Shown here piece after piece: positions 10,095-19,493 of a stretch of 64,000 nt of DNA. The position numbers and the translations under genes were made by a program. Location: assembly GCA_018136815.1 (NCBI GenBank), contig CM030933.1:4878557-4942556 (forward strand). The letters are read 5' to 3'. This DNA is from Isochrysis galbana. Lineage: Eukaryota; Haptophyta; Isochrysidales; Isochrysidaceae. Each line of letters starts with the position of its first letter. Position 1 is the first letter of the stretch. The notes beneath the pieces were generated by a model that searched no databases, was not told where the DNA came from, and saw only the letters and a program-made list of their open reading frames with translations.

Positions 10095-10250
10095 CGAATG
10101 AACGCTTTTCCATTTGTAGGCTGATGGTGATTGAACGCTTTTACATGCTGTGGGGGTGATGGCGATTGAACGCGTTCCACGTGTAGACTGATGGTGATTG
10201 AACGCTTTTCTATGCTGTGGGTGATGGTGATTGAGCGCTTCTCGCCTAAG
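10095..10250 (+). repeat. minisatellite array 2
   Basis: The same units as at 9340-9500, with about four copies of the GATTGAACGC core. The two arrays flank the AT-rich island as direct repeats. Confidence 0.75.
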
Positions 10251-10259
10251 GGGGGACGG

Positions 10260-10483
10260 GGGGGGGAGCAATGGGCTGGCCACGACTGGCCAAGTAGGGC
10301 GAATGGGACGAGCCTGAGAGTGAGTGATTGGGTCAGTAGGGCAGTGTGCTCCCGGCAAGCCATCAAGCATGCCAGGAGGATCGGTGGTTCCTCCCCCACA
10401 GCGGGGGGGCGAGTGGAGAGAGGAGAGAGGGCGGGGGCTCGTGCTCGTGCCCCCCCATGGGTGAACCAAGTATAAACTTAGTT
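10260..10483 (-). mobile_element. LINE 5' leader fragment
   Basis: On the minus strand hairpin A (10483-10464, stem AACTAAGT with one G-U pair, loop TTAT) is followed by the same GC-rich leader as at 58533 onward, for example 'CCTGGCATGCTTGATGGCTT'. It is cut off where minisatellite array 2 begins; no ORF1 follows. Confidence 0.75.
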
Positions 10484-10926
10484 CTAGCTTGTTCGATAGT
10501 AATGGTAAAATTGCTCTAGTGCTTATTGATCGCGCACCGTGCTTGCCCACTAGCTTACACTGGCTATTATCTGGATCTGTATAGCTAATTAGTTCCGATT
10601 CTTACCTGCTAGAAATGCAACGAGTGACAAGTGAAAAGCGTTGTGGGGCGCTTCGACTTTGAAATTCGGAACGTGCCGCTTTTGACGAGCATGATCGCGC
10701 TTGACTTGCGGGCGGGAGCTCATGTGCTGCCAATAAATGAAAACTCATGTGATAGAAGGCTGTACATGACGGGAAAAGTAAACGAAGGTTGAGCCTAAAG
10801 ATGTTAAGCCACTGTCGACGGCTTGCTGAGTAAGTCGTGTTTGTGTGTGCAACCACGGCAACCATCCTTGAGTGAATGGAAGCTGTCCAGCTAGAGAAAT
10901 GCACCTCGATTCGAGCATGTGAAGGG
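10484..10926. other. intergenic, nothing recognised
   Basis: Downstream flank of the secreted-protein gene; no coding pattern. Confidence 0.4.
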
Positions 10927-11562
10927 TCAGACGACGTCCAACTTCCAAATCTCTTCCTCCGTGAAGTAGCCCGTCAGTGATTCGGACCCATTACATTGTG
11001 TTTCAATATCATATGGATGCCTCTCTATCATATTGACTTGAATCGATGCATCCGTGGCCAACTCTGCACAGCAACATGCTGGGTCTGTCTCGCAGATCTC
11101 CCAGATGTTGTACACAATCCCGATCTCTGACTTGGAGTTGGAGTCCTTCACGACCACATCATCCACCACTCGCACTAAGTCGCCCTCGAAGAACCTGACC
11201 CCTGTGTCCGAGCGCTGAGAGGGACTGCGAGTTACGAGCTCGAGCTCGTCCTCAGCAAAGTAGCCCAACACAGGCTTAAAGAGTTGTACCGTGTAGCGTG
11301 CGTCCGTCTCTACTTGCTGGCAACATCCCCACTCATCCGCATCGGTGTCTGCGGCGTCGTTGACCACCACCCCCGTCCAGCCAAGGGTGCTGCTGCCCTT
11401 CACCTTGACCTGCTGGACGACACAGACCTTGTCACCGACAGTCAGGCTGCACATAGCCGAGAGTGAGCGACGTGCTGCATGCTTCGGCCTCAGCTTCAAG
11501 CTCTCACCCCCCCAGAGCCAGAGGAGGAGGAGGAGCAGGAGCCGACGCGCGCCGGGTAGCAT
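10927..11562 (-). CDS. secreted or plastid-directed protein with two SH3-like repeats
   Basis: A 211-residue intronless ORF from the ATG at 11562. The N-terminus has basic residues and then a leucine/tryptophan-rich core (residues 6-17), a strong signal peptide ending near GGESLKL. The rest consists of two related modules, about 41-110 and 124-210. Each opens with a 'GDKVCVV' or 'GDLVRVV' strand, contains a 'GVV/GIVYN' strand and a Cys-Cys loop, and closes with 'GYFAEDELELV' or 'GYFTEEEIWKLDV'. This looks like tandem SH3-like barrels; several cysteines suit an oxidising compartment. No function is recognised. Confidence 0.65.
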   Translation of the reverse strand: MLPGARRLLLLLLLWLWGGESLKLRPKHAARRSLSAMCSLTVGDKVCVVQQVKVKGSSTLGWTGVVVNDAADTDADEWGCCQQVETDARYTVQLFKPVLGYFAEDELELVTRSPSQRSDTGVRFFEGDLVRVVDDVVVKDSNSKSEIGIVYNIWEICETDPACCCAELATDASIQVNMIERHPYDIETQCNGSESLTGYFTEEEIWKLDVV

Positions 11563-11861
11563 CGCGCAAAGGGTCGTTCGTATTTTCCTACTACTCTAGG
11601 TGTTGGCGGGATCTGTGAATTCCTAGAGCTCTAACAGGTTTTCTCTAGAGTGCAGTAGGAACAGTTCACGAGGAGCGAGGAGCAGCGTGATTTCTTTGCA
11701 ATCACGCTATTATTTGAGGGATTTTACAGAGAGAGAGCTGAAACTCTGCTTGAAAGATGGTTGGAAGTACCAGCAGAGTTTCAACAATGGCGCCAAGAGA
11801 CACGAGAAAACCCGTTGGTTTTGTTCGATGCCCCTGTTGGGCTTGACCAGACTTGCCGGTA

Positions 11862-11874
11862 GGGCGGTCAAACA
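11862..11874 (+). repeat. copy of the GGGCGGTCAAACA terminal motif
   Basis: GGGCGGTCAAACA preceded by TA and followed about 20 bases later by AAGGGTGAAAA. This is the same end seen at 43884 and 47420. No matching opposite end was found nearby. Confidence 0.5.
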
Positions 11875-11889
11875 CTCATTTTAACTTCT

Positions 11890-12885
11890 AAGGGTGAAAA
11901 TTCACTTAGTCAAGATTGAGGTTTTATCACACGATTTTAGGGCATTACACTGGAAATTGGTATATTAGGCAGAATCTTATAAGAAATATGCACATTTTCG
12001 ACTTTTCGACGCCATTCAACACACAGACCCAAACAAGTTTTCGCGCTCGTGCGAAATTGACGTCGACCACAAAAGTCAAAAGTGCACCACAGGTCGCGCT
12101 GTGCGACGCGCGACTGCGTTCCCCGGGCACGGTTACCCCCGGACATGCAGTACAGAGCCCTGCGCGATCGCACGGCGTCATCTGCGCCCTCCACCTCGCC
12201 CCTGCTGGCATCTGCTGCCAGCCTCTCGCGCGCATGCAGTGCGCGGCTGGCCGCGAGGCGTCAAAATGACGGTGCTGCGCATGATGGGCTGCCCCATCAC
12301 GCGCGGCGCCGCCTCAGCATGGCGAGAGGCGAGAGGGGGTACTTGCTGGCCTCCAGCCTCCAGGCTCTTGGCTGCGCAGACCCTCGCCAGAGCAGCCACA
12401 GGCCGCTTGCGAGGCCACTGGCGAGGCCAGCGACCATCGTTGCGGCCGCCATCGCGCGCCGCCGCAGGAGAAAAAGATCAAATTTATTATAGTTTTGCCA
12501 AATTATAACCTTAGTCATTCTAATTTTAGTCTTCATTTCACCAGTCCAAGACACGTATGAGCACAATACATGACCATCAGCGTGCCCAAATGCCAATGTT
12601 TCGGTAGCCAACCGGTCTTACCATATGAGACTGTCGAACCATCGAGAGAAAGGAGGGGTTGTCTAGGTTGTCTCTCGAAATCGAACGTGAGACGCTCGAA
12701 AACACGAGGCTGTCCGTCAATTCTGCACGTCAACGCGAAAACAAAACTACTTTTTGTGCTCCATGTTGGGATGTTGTGATAAACGGGCCCTTCAGTCTCC
12801 CACTGCGCGCGCGGGTGCGACGGAGCCCGGGCGCCAGGCCGGCGGACGTACGGCGGACCCTACGAGGTACGAGGAGAACCCGCCT
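11890..12885. other. non-coding, nothing recognised
   Basis: Mixed AT-rich (11890-12050) and GC-rich (12100-12470) sequence. Overlapping frames exist but none shows conserved features. Confidence 0.4.
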
Positions 12886-12889
12886 CTCC

Positions 12890-13180
12890 CGCCTTGCTAT
12901 CGCGGGATATTTCCTCTTCCCCCGATAAGCTATCGGGGGGTTCCACTTGTTACGGTATCCCCCGCAGAGGAGCTTTCTTCCCCCGATAGCTATCGGAGGG
13001 ACTTTCGCGGTATCTCTCCCCCCCGAGATATCAATCGGGGGCCCGATAGCTCTCGGGGGGGAGGGGGCTGATGGCTACAATATAGAGAAAATCTCCCGCC
13101 GATAGCTAAAGGATTGGGGGTGGGCCCCGATAGCTATCCGGGGGGCGTTGGCTCCTGGGGGGGGGTAACATATTACACCT
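12890..13180 (-). repeat. right inverted repeat with palindrome array
   Basis: Contains at least five short palindromes related to CCCCCGATAGCTATCGGGGG and ends, in reverse complement, with the GTTACCCCC ... AGGAGCCAACGCCCCC block of the left end at 8596. The terminal word AGGTRTRATRTGTTACC is shared with the left end with small differences. Confidence 0.6.
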
Positions 13181-13314
13181 CATCCTAGGGGCGGGCCCAT
13201 CCCGCTGCTGCGCATCCCGGCCCCCTCCCCCTTGACTCTCCTCGTGCCCCCCGCCGCCTCCCTTGCCCCTTTCCGGATCGTTTCCCCCCTTTCTGCTGCA
13301 ACGTGGTCAGAACG

Positions 13315-14199
13315 ATGGCACCACCGTCGCAGATGGGGCCTCCCGCCTCCGATGCAGGCACTCACTTCCACCTTCGCGTCGCTCTCGTCATTTGGGCTAT
13401 CGGTGCTCACCACTGGACGCAGTCATTGTGCGCCATCCGCCAGTACGCCCGGTTCATGCCCCGCGAGTGGAGCCTCGTGACTATGTACGATCGATCGACA
13501 CCGTGGATGCCGCAGAAACTGGCCAACAACTCTCAAGGCATCGTCATTAGGCCGATCGATGTGTCGGAGCTCGTCGACCGCCTCGCCCATGAAGTGGTCA
13601 ACAGAAGGCAGCTCTATGTCCCTTCGGAGTTGAAGGTAGTGCAGCTCAAGCTGTACACGTGGGCACTCGTCGAGTACGATCGGGTCCTCCTCACCGACTC
13701 TGACGTGTACGTCAGAAGAATGCCATTCGATTGGTTGAGCCCACAGATATTCGAGTACACAAACGATCCGATGGTCGTGGTAGGTGTACATGGTTGTAGA
13801 ACGTTTTTCAATAGTGGCTTCCTCTTCTTCAAGCCCGACCTAAAAGTTGTGACGCAGCTCATAGATCTCAGCACGAGGAGCCATAATACGACGTGTGAGT
13901 CCTTACAGGGCGACCAGACCATCCTCAACACATTTTTTCGCCGGTGGAAGGCGATCGACATTATTTTGGGGGTCCACTACAACGCATGGATTCCAACGAG
14001 GAATGTAACCTTTCCTATTGTTCACTTCGTTTCCGCCTGGAAGCCATTTGGTTGGTTCGATAAATGTGCACACAATGAAGCAAGCATGCTTCAAGGCCCA
14101 GCGCAAGACCAAAGCCGCAAAATTGCGAGTGTCTTCGCTCCAAGCTTTTGGATGAAACACGTGGCAAAATTGCGGGAAAACTCGTCGAGGTGGGGTTAG
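13315..14199 (+). CDS. glycosyltransferase family 8 (glycogenin-like)
   Basis: A 294-residue intronless ORF from the ATG at 13315; the track upstream offers only GTG. It shows the GT8 layout: an N-terminal Rossmann strand 'VALVIWAIG', the metal-binding DxD as D128-S-D130 in 'VLLTDSDVYV', 'FFNSGFLFFKPD' at 164-175, 'GDQTILN' at 199-205, and the C-terminal 'GVHYNAW' and 'IVHFVSAWKPF'. It would transfer a sugar from a nucleotide sugar with retention of configuration. No signal peptide or membrane anchor is visible, so either it is cytosolic (glycogenin-like) or a first exon was missed. Confidence 0.85.
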   Translation: MAPPSQMGPPASDAGTHFHLRVALVIWAIGAHHWTQSLCAIRQYARFMPREWSLVTMYDRSTPWMPQKLANNSQGIVIRPIDVSELVDRLAHEVVNRRQLYVPSELKVVQLKLYTWALVEYDRVLLTDSDVYVRRMPFDWLSPQIFEYTNDPMVVVGVHGCRTFFNSGFLFFKPDLKVVTQLIDLSTRSHNTTCESLQGDQTILNTFFRRWKAIDIILGVHYNAWIPTRNVTFPIVHFVSAWKPFGWFDKCAHNEASMLQGPAQDQSRKIASVFAPSFWMKHVAKLRENSSRWG

Positions 14200-15183
14200 G
14201 GAATGTTGGGGCTGGGGCGGAGTGGATATGCGGCTGGCTTTGAAAGTGGATAGGCCTCTGTAGAATAATCAGAGTCGTGAGAACTGGAGGGGGGGACAAC
14301 CGGGACACACGCGCAGGCGGCGACGAATATGATTCCATAACCGCGCGTGAGAGGCCGGTTGCCTCCGTATTCGGTCCATTCGGTACTACCACCTTGAAAA
14401 AGTCGTCACTCAACCTACTTTTATAAAATACATCTGACGATTCTGGGCTACACACCTACTACGTTCAGGTCTTCCCGTCTCTAGCTAACACCGCCCTTAA
14501 CTTCCGCCTCCCTCCACCTCTTCCCCTGCCCCACTTCGTTCCTTTTATCTTCGGTTTCAGGGGTCCCGCCTTGGTGCGCTACCTAAGGCCTGGTTCGGAG
14601 TGTGGTTTCGGGCAGGCCTTTTGATCTTTTGATCCGTTGCTTTATTCTGTGTGTCCGGTTGGGGCATGCGTTGGGCGTTGGGCGTGTAGGTTCCGTCATT
14701 TTCGTCACGGATGTCTCCATGGGTTCTTTGTCTTTGTGTTCTCTGTGTTTGTGGCTCATTCGCCTCTATTTCATCTCGGCCCCCTCGACAGAGTGTGCTA
14801 CCTTCAGCTTTGTAGCTAGCTCCACAAGCTCCGCACTAGGTTTTAGCCCACTTTTGTCGTCTATGGTATATACGCCTGCGCTTGGGGGGCGACTTCGAGC
14901 CTTCGCCGATTGGCGATTGGGGCGGGGGCGTTGATGGCCGAGGTCCGTGTGGCGTGTGAGGCGCCATCCTGTGCACAGCACAGCATGCTGCAGTCGGGCT
15001 CCAGCAGCATGGAGGCCGTACTGGCACTGGCTGCGCCGCCGCCCGCGCGCTACCGCGCGCTACTTGTCTTTACTAAGCGTTTCGTCCGTTCACCGTTCAT
15101 AAGATTTAGGTGGTCAGCTTCCACACAGCCGCATTTCCCCATCTCAGTTTCCTCGTTTTTTCGTTTTTTCACGTGTATTCTCG
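14200..15183. other. intergenic, nothing recognised
   Basis: Downstream flank of the GT8 gene. Several frames stay open but none shows family features. It ends at hairpin A of the next LINE copy. Confidence 0.4.
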
Positions 15184-16622
15184 AACTAAGTTTATACTTA
15201 GTTCTTAGTTCAGCATGGGGGGGCGCCTTCCTCGCGTCCCCCTTCTCAGGCACCAATTCCTCTCCGGGGGGCCTGTCGGTCAACCCCAAGCTCTGCCTTC
15301 TGGCATGAGCAGGGCAATCAACACCACCACCCAGACCCCTAGTGGGCGCGGGTCGCGAGCCGCACTCCCAGGCCCACTTGGGCCTGCTCTCGTACTGACT
15401 CCCCCCCCCCCCATCCCTGGTCGCCAGGCAGACAGGGGCCTCTAGGCGGCACCCAGGGCCAGCGAGGCGAGCGAGGGAGAGGCAGGGGGGGCCAGGAGCT
15501 GAGCCCCAGCCTCCACTGCCCCCTGAGCTGCCCTTGCTGGCCCTCTGGGTGCCCCCAAAGGACCTCTGAGAGCAGGCCGTGGCGCGCCGCATGGCGACGC
15601 GCCGCAGGGACACAGGTGGAAGAGAGTGAAGCGAGAAAAACTATTGTTATAGTTTTAGCGATGGAGCGCGCGCCGACCGCTCCCCTCTCCCAGCCCCCCG
15701 CCGCCACGACGCCCCAACGGGGCCGCCCCAAACCGCCGGAGCGCCGATACTGACGAGGCTATATAACCTAGCGCTAGATAAGGGGACACTGGCGTACACG
15801 ATGCGGCAAGGCGACATAATCCTACTATACAAAAAAGGAGACGCGCGCGATCCGCGCAACTATAGACCCATCACGCTGCTACAAAGCGATTATAAAATCC
15901 TAGCCAAGATTTTAACCAATAGGCTAAGCAAAGTAATAGGCAAGATAATATCGGAGAACCAGCTGGGGTTCGTGCCGAGACGGCTCATTAGCGAAGCCAC
16001 GCACCTCCTCCAGCTCACAAGAGCGTACCTAGACGAGACCGGAGAACCGGGCTTACTTCTGGCCCTTGATTGGGAGAAGGCATTCGACAGCCCTTGTCAG
16101 AAGCCGTGTCCCACCAGACACTATTAGCCAGGTGCGCACGCGCACTGCGGCCCAGGGAAGAAAACCGAAACTAAAAAACCCAATAGATCTTGCCACTCCC
16201 ACCTTTATCGAAGATGACAGGGGCAGACTGAAGATGGGCGATAATCTCGGTCTAGTGGCGAAAGCACTTGACCTCGTCGACAGGATCGCCTGAGGCTGGG
16301 AAACATCCCCCCCCCCCCTCCTCGAAGAGCCCCCTCGGCGAAGAACGCCGAAAACGAGCGACAAAATATTAACGGCGTGACATGCACGCCAGCACATGGA
16401 AGAAACGGGCCACTCAGAGGCACAGGAGGGAGGCGAGAACACTCCACTGGGGGCCGGTGCACCCCGCCCAACTCAGCCCCCCCCACGACCTGGGCCCCTA
16501 CGTAGAGCACAAGGGGAGATGCCGCAAGGCGGGAAGTGTGGGAGAGGAAGGGAAATGGGCGTGGCTACTGTAGCTGATCCCAAGGCCACGCGCGGGGCGA
16601 GACTATTAAAAGGTTTTTTTTT
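15184..16622 (+). mobile_element. internally deleted LINE copy
   Basis: In order: hairpin A (15184-15203, stem AACTAAGT, loop TTAT), a leader of about 430 bases, hairpin B (15638-15655, stem AAACTAT, loop TGTT), and the ORF1 ATG at 15661. ORF1 stops making sense near 15745, where the sequence jumps into ORF2. A second jump near 16095 removes the middle of the reverse transcriptase. The ORF2 C-terminal piece ('RKPKLKNP') follows, and the copy ends in a 'GGCGAGACTATTAAAAGG' tail and a T run. It is the only copy here that joins both hairpins to reverse-transcriptase sequence. No clear target duplication was found. Confidence 0.8.
15801..16127 (+). pseudogene. LINE ORF2 reverse-transcriptase fragment
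   Basis: Within the copy at 15184-16622. The open frame reads through the N-terminal motifs of a non-LTR reverse transcriptase: 'ILLYKKGDARDPRNYRPITL', 'KILAKILTNRL', 'ENQLGFVPRR', and motif A 'LALDWEKAFD'. After motif A the frame jumps to the protein's far end, so the YxDD-bearing segment is missing. It cannot encode an active enzyme. Confidence 0.9.
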
Positions 16623-17179
16623 TCCTCCTCTGCCCTCGAAACCCCTTCGGTGATGTCGATACCACGAGCCCGCCACCATGTATAGATGCGTTGAAAGAAT
16701 GTGTGAGACAGGTCGATGTTGGAATTGAGGTGGTTGAGCTCCGGCGTGTTGAGAGGAATAGTACCCTTGCCGTACTTCTTAGTCTTGTTGAACCTGTGCC
16801 GCTCTGCCAGCACAGCGCGTACCTTTACAGAAATCTGGTGCCTGTTTTGGGGGTCGTGAACGTCAGCGCGAGCCAGAACCCAAGATGCCAACTTGAGCCT
16901 CTCAGCGTTTGTGAGAAGCTGTTGGTTGGCATCCCGTGGGGAGTCATCATCAGAGGTGCCCCTCTTCAGCTCCCACGCCACTTTGCCGCGCGTTGCCTCC
17001 GGGAAATGCCCTGTTGCAAGCGCGGCCTTGACGCCAACGCTGTGCGAGCGGCAGTGCGCGGCTGCTCTGCGCACGTCTTCGACGACGCGCGCCCGCTGTT
17101 CTGCGCGCGTATCGCGGGCATGGACTGTGTAGTGGCCCCTCGGCGGCTTGGGCTTGCTGGCGGGCTTCCTGGGGGCCAT
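16565..17179 (-). pseudogene. transposase-like protein, C-terminus replaced by a LINE tail
   Basis: ATG at 17179, basic N-terminus, then a helical segment with 'NAERLKLASWVLARADV' and 'KVRAVLAERHRFNKTKKYG', and a 'FFQRIYTWWRARGI' helix. This resembles the DNA-binding half of DDE-type transposases of algal genomes, but the family is not certain. After about residue 185 the frame is the antisense of a LINE 3' tail (from 16622 leftward), so the original C-terminal half is missing. The start lies 132 bases from the divergently oriented ABC gene. Confidence 0.5.
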
Positions 17180-17311
17180 GATTGCCTGGGGGGGAACAGG
17201 GGCACGCCCACGAAGCGGGCACGCGCACGAAGCGGCAGCCTCTAGAGTAGAGAATCAAAGTTTTCACGGTAGAGAGGGCGGCGCGGTCGGTCCGTGCGCC
17301 GTCGTCGTCGG
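17180..17311. promoter_or_regulatory. short divergent intergenic region
   Basis: A gap of 132 bases between a minus-strand ATG (17179) and a plus-strand ATG (17312). It must hold any promoter of the ABC gene, but no specific motif could be assigned. Confidence 0.35.
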
Positions 17312-18616
17312 ATGCTTCGCGTGAGCCAGCTGCACTTCACGTACGAGGGCGAGGCATCGGAGGCGGTAGGTGGTGTCTCGTTCATGGTGCATAAGGGTCG
17401 TACACTTGGCGTGCTCGGACGCAACGAGTGCGGCAAGACAACCCTCGCCAAGCTGCTGCTCGGCCAGCTTACGCCGAGCGCCGGGAGTGTGCAGATCGAT
17501 GGCAAGCCTCTCCCACCAGAGCCCTTGCAGCCTGCTGTTGCGCTTAGCCGTCGACTGCTGCTCTTGTCGGTTGTCGTGACCGCTATACTCGCCCGCATCC
17601 GTTGGGAATGGTTCCTCCTCGCGTGGGAGGCCGGGGTGTACGCGCTGCTGCTATTGCTGGGTGCAATGGAGGCGGGAAGAACGCTTCGTGAGAAACTCGA
17701 TCGTTCGCAGCATCAGTCGAAGCCCGGCTGGGCGTCTTCCCGAGCACGTGCAGCTGGACTGGCTTATATCTCATCAGAACACAATGCGGCCCAAGAAATG
17801 GACCCGCACTTAACAATTGAAGCAGCCATTTCTCAGCAGATGCCGCCAATGAGCCATGCGGCACGCCGGCGAGAGGTTCTTGCTGCATTGCAAGTATCCG
17901 GGTTTCAGATGTACACCAATAGCGGTCAACCGACAGGTAATCCAGAGACGTACCTGGCGGACGGAGTTACTCTCGGCCAGTGTTCGGGAGGTATGCCGCC
18001 TCTCTCCCAGCAGCTTTGGTTCTGAATGCCAAGCTCAACGCTTGGCCTTATGAGGGGTAGTCTAGCTGTGGCTCTAGTTCACTTCCCTGGTGAAGAATGT
18101 TTCCGACCCTCGCCCGCTTTATACACAGGGCAGCGTCATCTGATTTTCATCCTGTCTGTGCTGGCTTCGCGTCCAACCATCCTTATTGCGGACGAAATGC
18201 TTTGCGGCCTAGATATGGACCGACAAGCCTCGGTGCTTACCATGTTGCAACGGCTGCAGGCTCGGACAGGAATGTGCATCCTCTTTATGTCCGTCGATCT
18301 CGCACCCATCTCAATCATGGTGAGCATCGCAGGTGCCCCCACCTACTCTAGGACACTCTGCAAGCTCTCATAGAGTACCAAATCTCACCTCATGGATCGC
18401 ACCTCCATTGCGTATTTTATCTTTCAGTCTCATGACATCGCCTTCATGCACGACGGTTGCTTCATCGAAGTGAGCCCTGCCCACACTTTGGTTGAGTCGC
18501 CACAGAAGATCCAGACGAAATCTTATATAAACGATTGTCTTCAGCTTGAAAAGAACTCACGAGGTAAGAACTTGCGGAATGTGTTCCTCACTGGAGAGAG
18601 TATCTTTGACCTGTAA
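17312..18616 (+). CDS. ABC transporter ATPase, oligopeptide-type, three exons
   Basis: Exons 17312-17990, 18129-18319 and 18428-18616 give 352 residues. Both introns are GT-AG. The first splits the signature so that the joined product reads CSGGQ, which strongly supports the model. Walker A is GRNECGKT at 36-43; Walker B is ILIADE at 244-249. The segment 'MDPHLTIEAAI' and the C-terminal 'VESPQKIQTKSYI' resemble the OppD/DppD type. Two oddities: about residues 80-122 form an extra hydrophobic segment between Walker A and the Q-loop region, and the H-loop histidine is replaced (MSVDL, Val at 282). A single nucleotide-binding domain with no permease nearby; the substrate is unknown. Confidence 0.75.
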
Positions 18617-18880
18617 AGACCCACCTCGCCGGGGTTACCCCCACTATGGGTCCGGTAGGCACCTCGAGAAACTCTGCTGCAGGAATGCCCAACTTGTGAA
18701 AAATTCGCTCGTTGCCCCGCTCCGCCCGAGCGCTTGGCGCATCCAGCAATTTCGTGGCGCGTCTTTCATACACGTGCTCAGTTTTCTCTCCAATAATCAT
18801 TGTGATTTCTTGGTTGCACGTACCTACTCGTTCCAAAATTTCTTTGTACGCGACCTACCGGCTTGCCCACTTTTGGTTTC
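18588..18880 (-). CDS. candidate last exon of an unrecognised gene
   Basis: On the minus strand, from about 18857 to a stop at 18588, an open frame reads 'QEITMIIGEKTEHVYERRAT' and 'NERIFHKLGIPAAEFLEVP', which looks like real protein. There is no ATG at its head, and an in-frame stop lies just upstream, so it would be a 3' exon with an acceptor near 18857-18860. No upstream exon could be linked. Its end overlaps the end of the ABC gene by about 30 bases. Confidence 0.3.
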
Positions 18881-19200
18881 GGCTGTCCTGTCACGGAACG
18901 GAAGGACACATGGCATCATCTGGCCAATGCCATTGCAGGGTGAGAGTGGGCGTCATGGTGCTCTCGGAGGCGGACTCGCTGCTTCGGACGCTAACAACTA
19001 GCCGAAGTAGTGGTGCTGGTGCTAGTGGAGGCAGCAAGTCGTCGATACATAATAATAAAACAACTGAATGTTAGTGCCGCTCCTGCCACAAGCCATGCAC
19101 CGCTACGCTAAGCCACGACACATCTGACCACATTAAGACCCACGGCACGGAACTTAGCACCTGGGTATACCCGTTCTTCTTAGTTGACGAGTCAAAAGTT

Positions 19201-19493
19201 CCTCCCCCCCCCCCCCCCCGGTGCCCGGTGCTTTTCCCTGGTGAGTCGCCCGACGTGGGTCGGTCCGCCTCACTGGGTGTTCCCTCATTGTAACTTGTGG
19301 GGAGTTAGAATGGGAGCCGGAGGTCTGCGAGGGGGGAGATTTGAAGGGGTGCATAGTGCATAGTGACTACATAGTGCATAGGTGTGTGTAGCCGTGGGCC
19401 ATCAGCATACGTCAAGGCGTACGGGCAGGTGCGCTGAGGATCATTCCGGGCTAGTGAGAGTAGTGGTACTAACGCTCAGTTATTTTATTATTT
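19201..19493 (+). mobile_element. LINE-like 3' tail repeat, copy 1
   Basis: One of three copies (also 20087-20345 and 49350-49595). Shared words include 'GTGAGTCGCCCGACG', 'TTGTAACTTGTGGGGAGTTA' and the end 'CCGGGCTAGTGAGAGTAGTG' followed by GTACTAACGCTCAGTT. No coding pattern, and the right ends agree, as expected of 3' tails. Confidence 0.65.

Noticed and set aside
9340-10250. Regular repeats considered as a CRISPR-like array
   Set aside because: Units abut without unique spacers of constant length, and the setting is eukaryotic; this is a minisatellite.
12082-12508. Two overlapping plus-strand ORFs of about 135 residues
   Set aside because: Arg/Ala/Pro-rich frames in GC-rich DNA with no conserved features, equally open in two frames.
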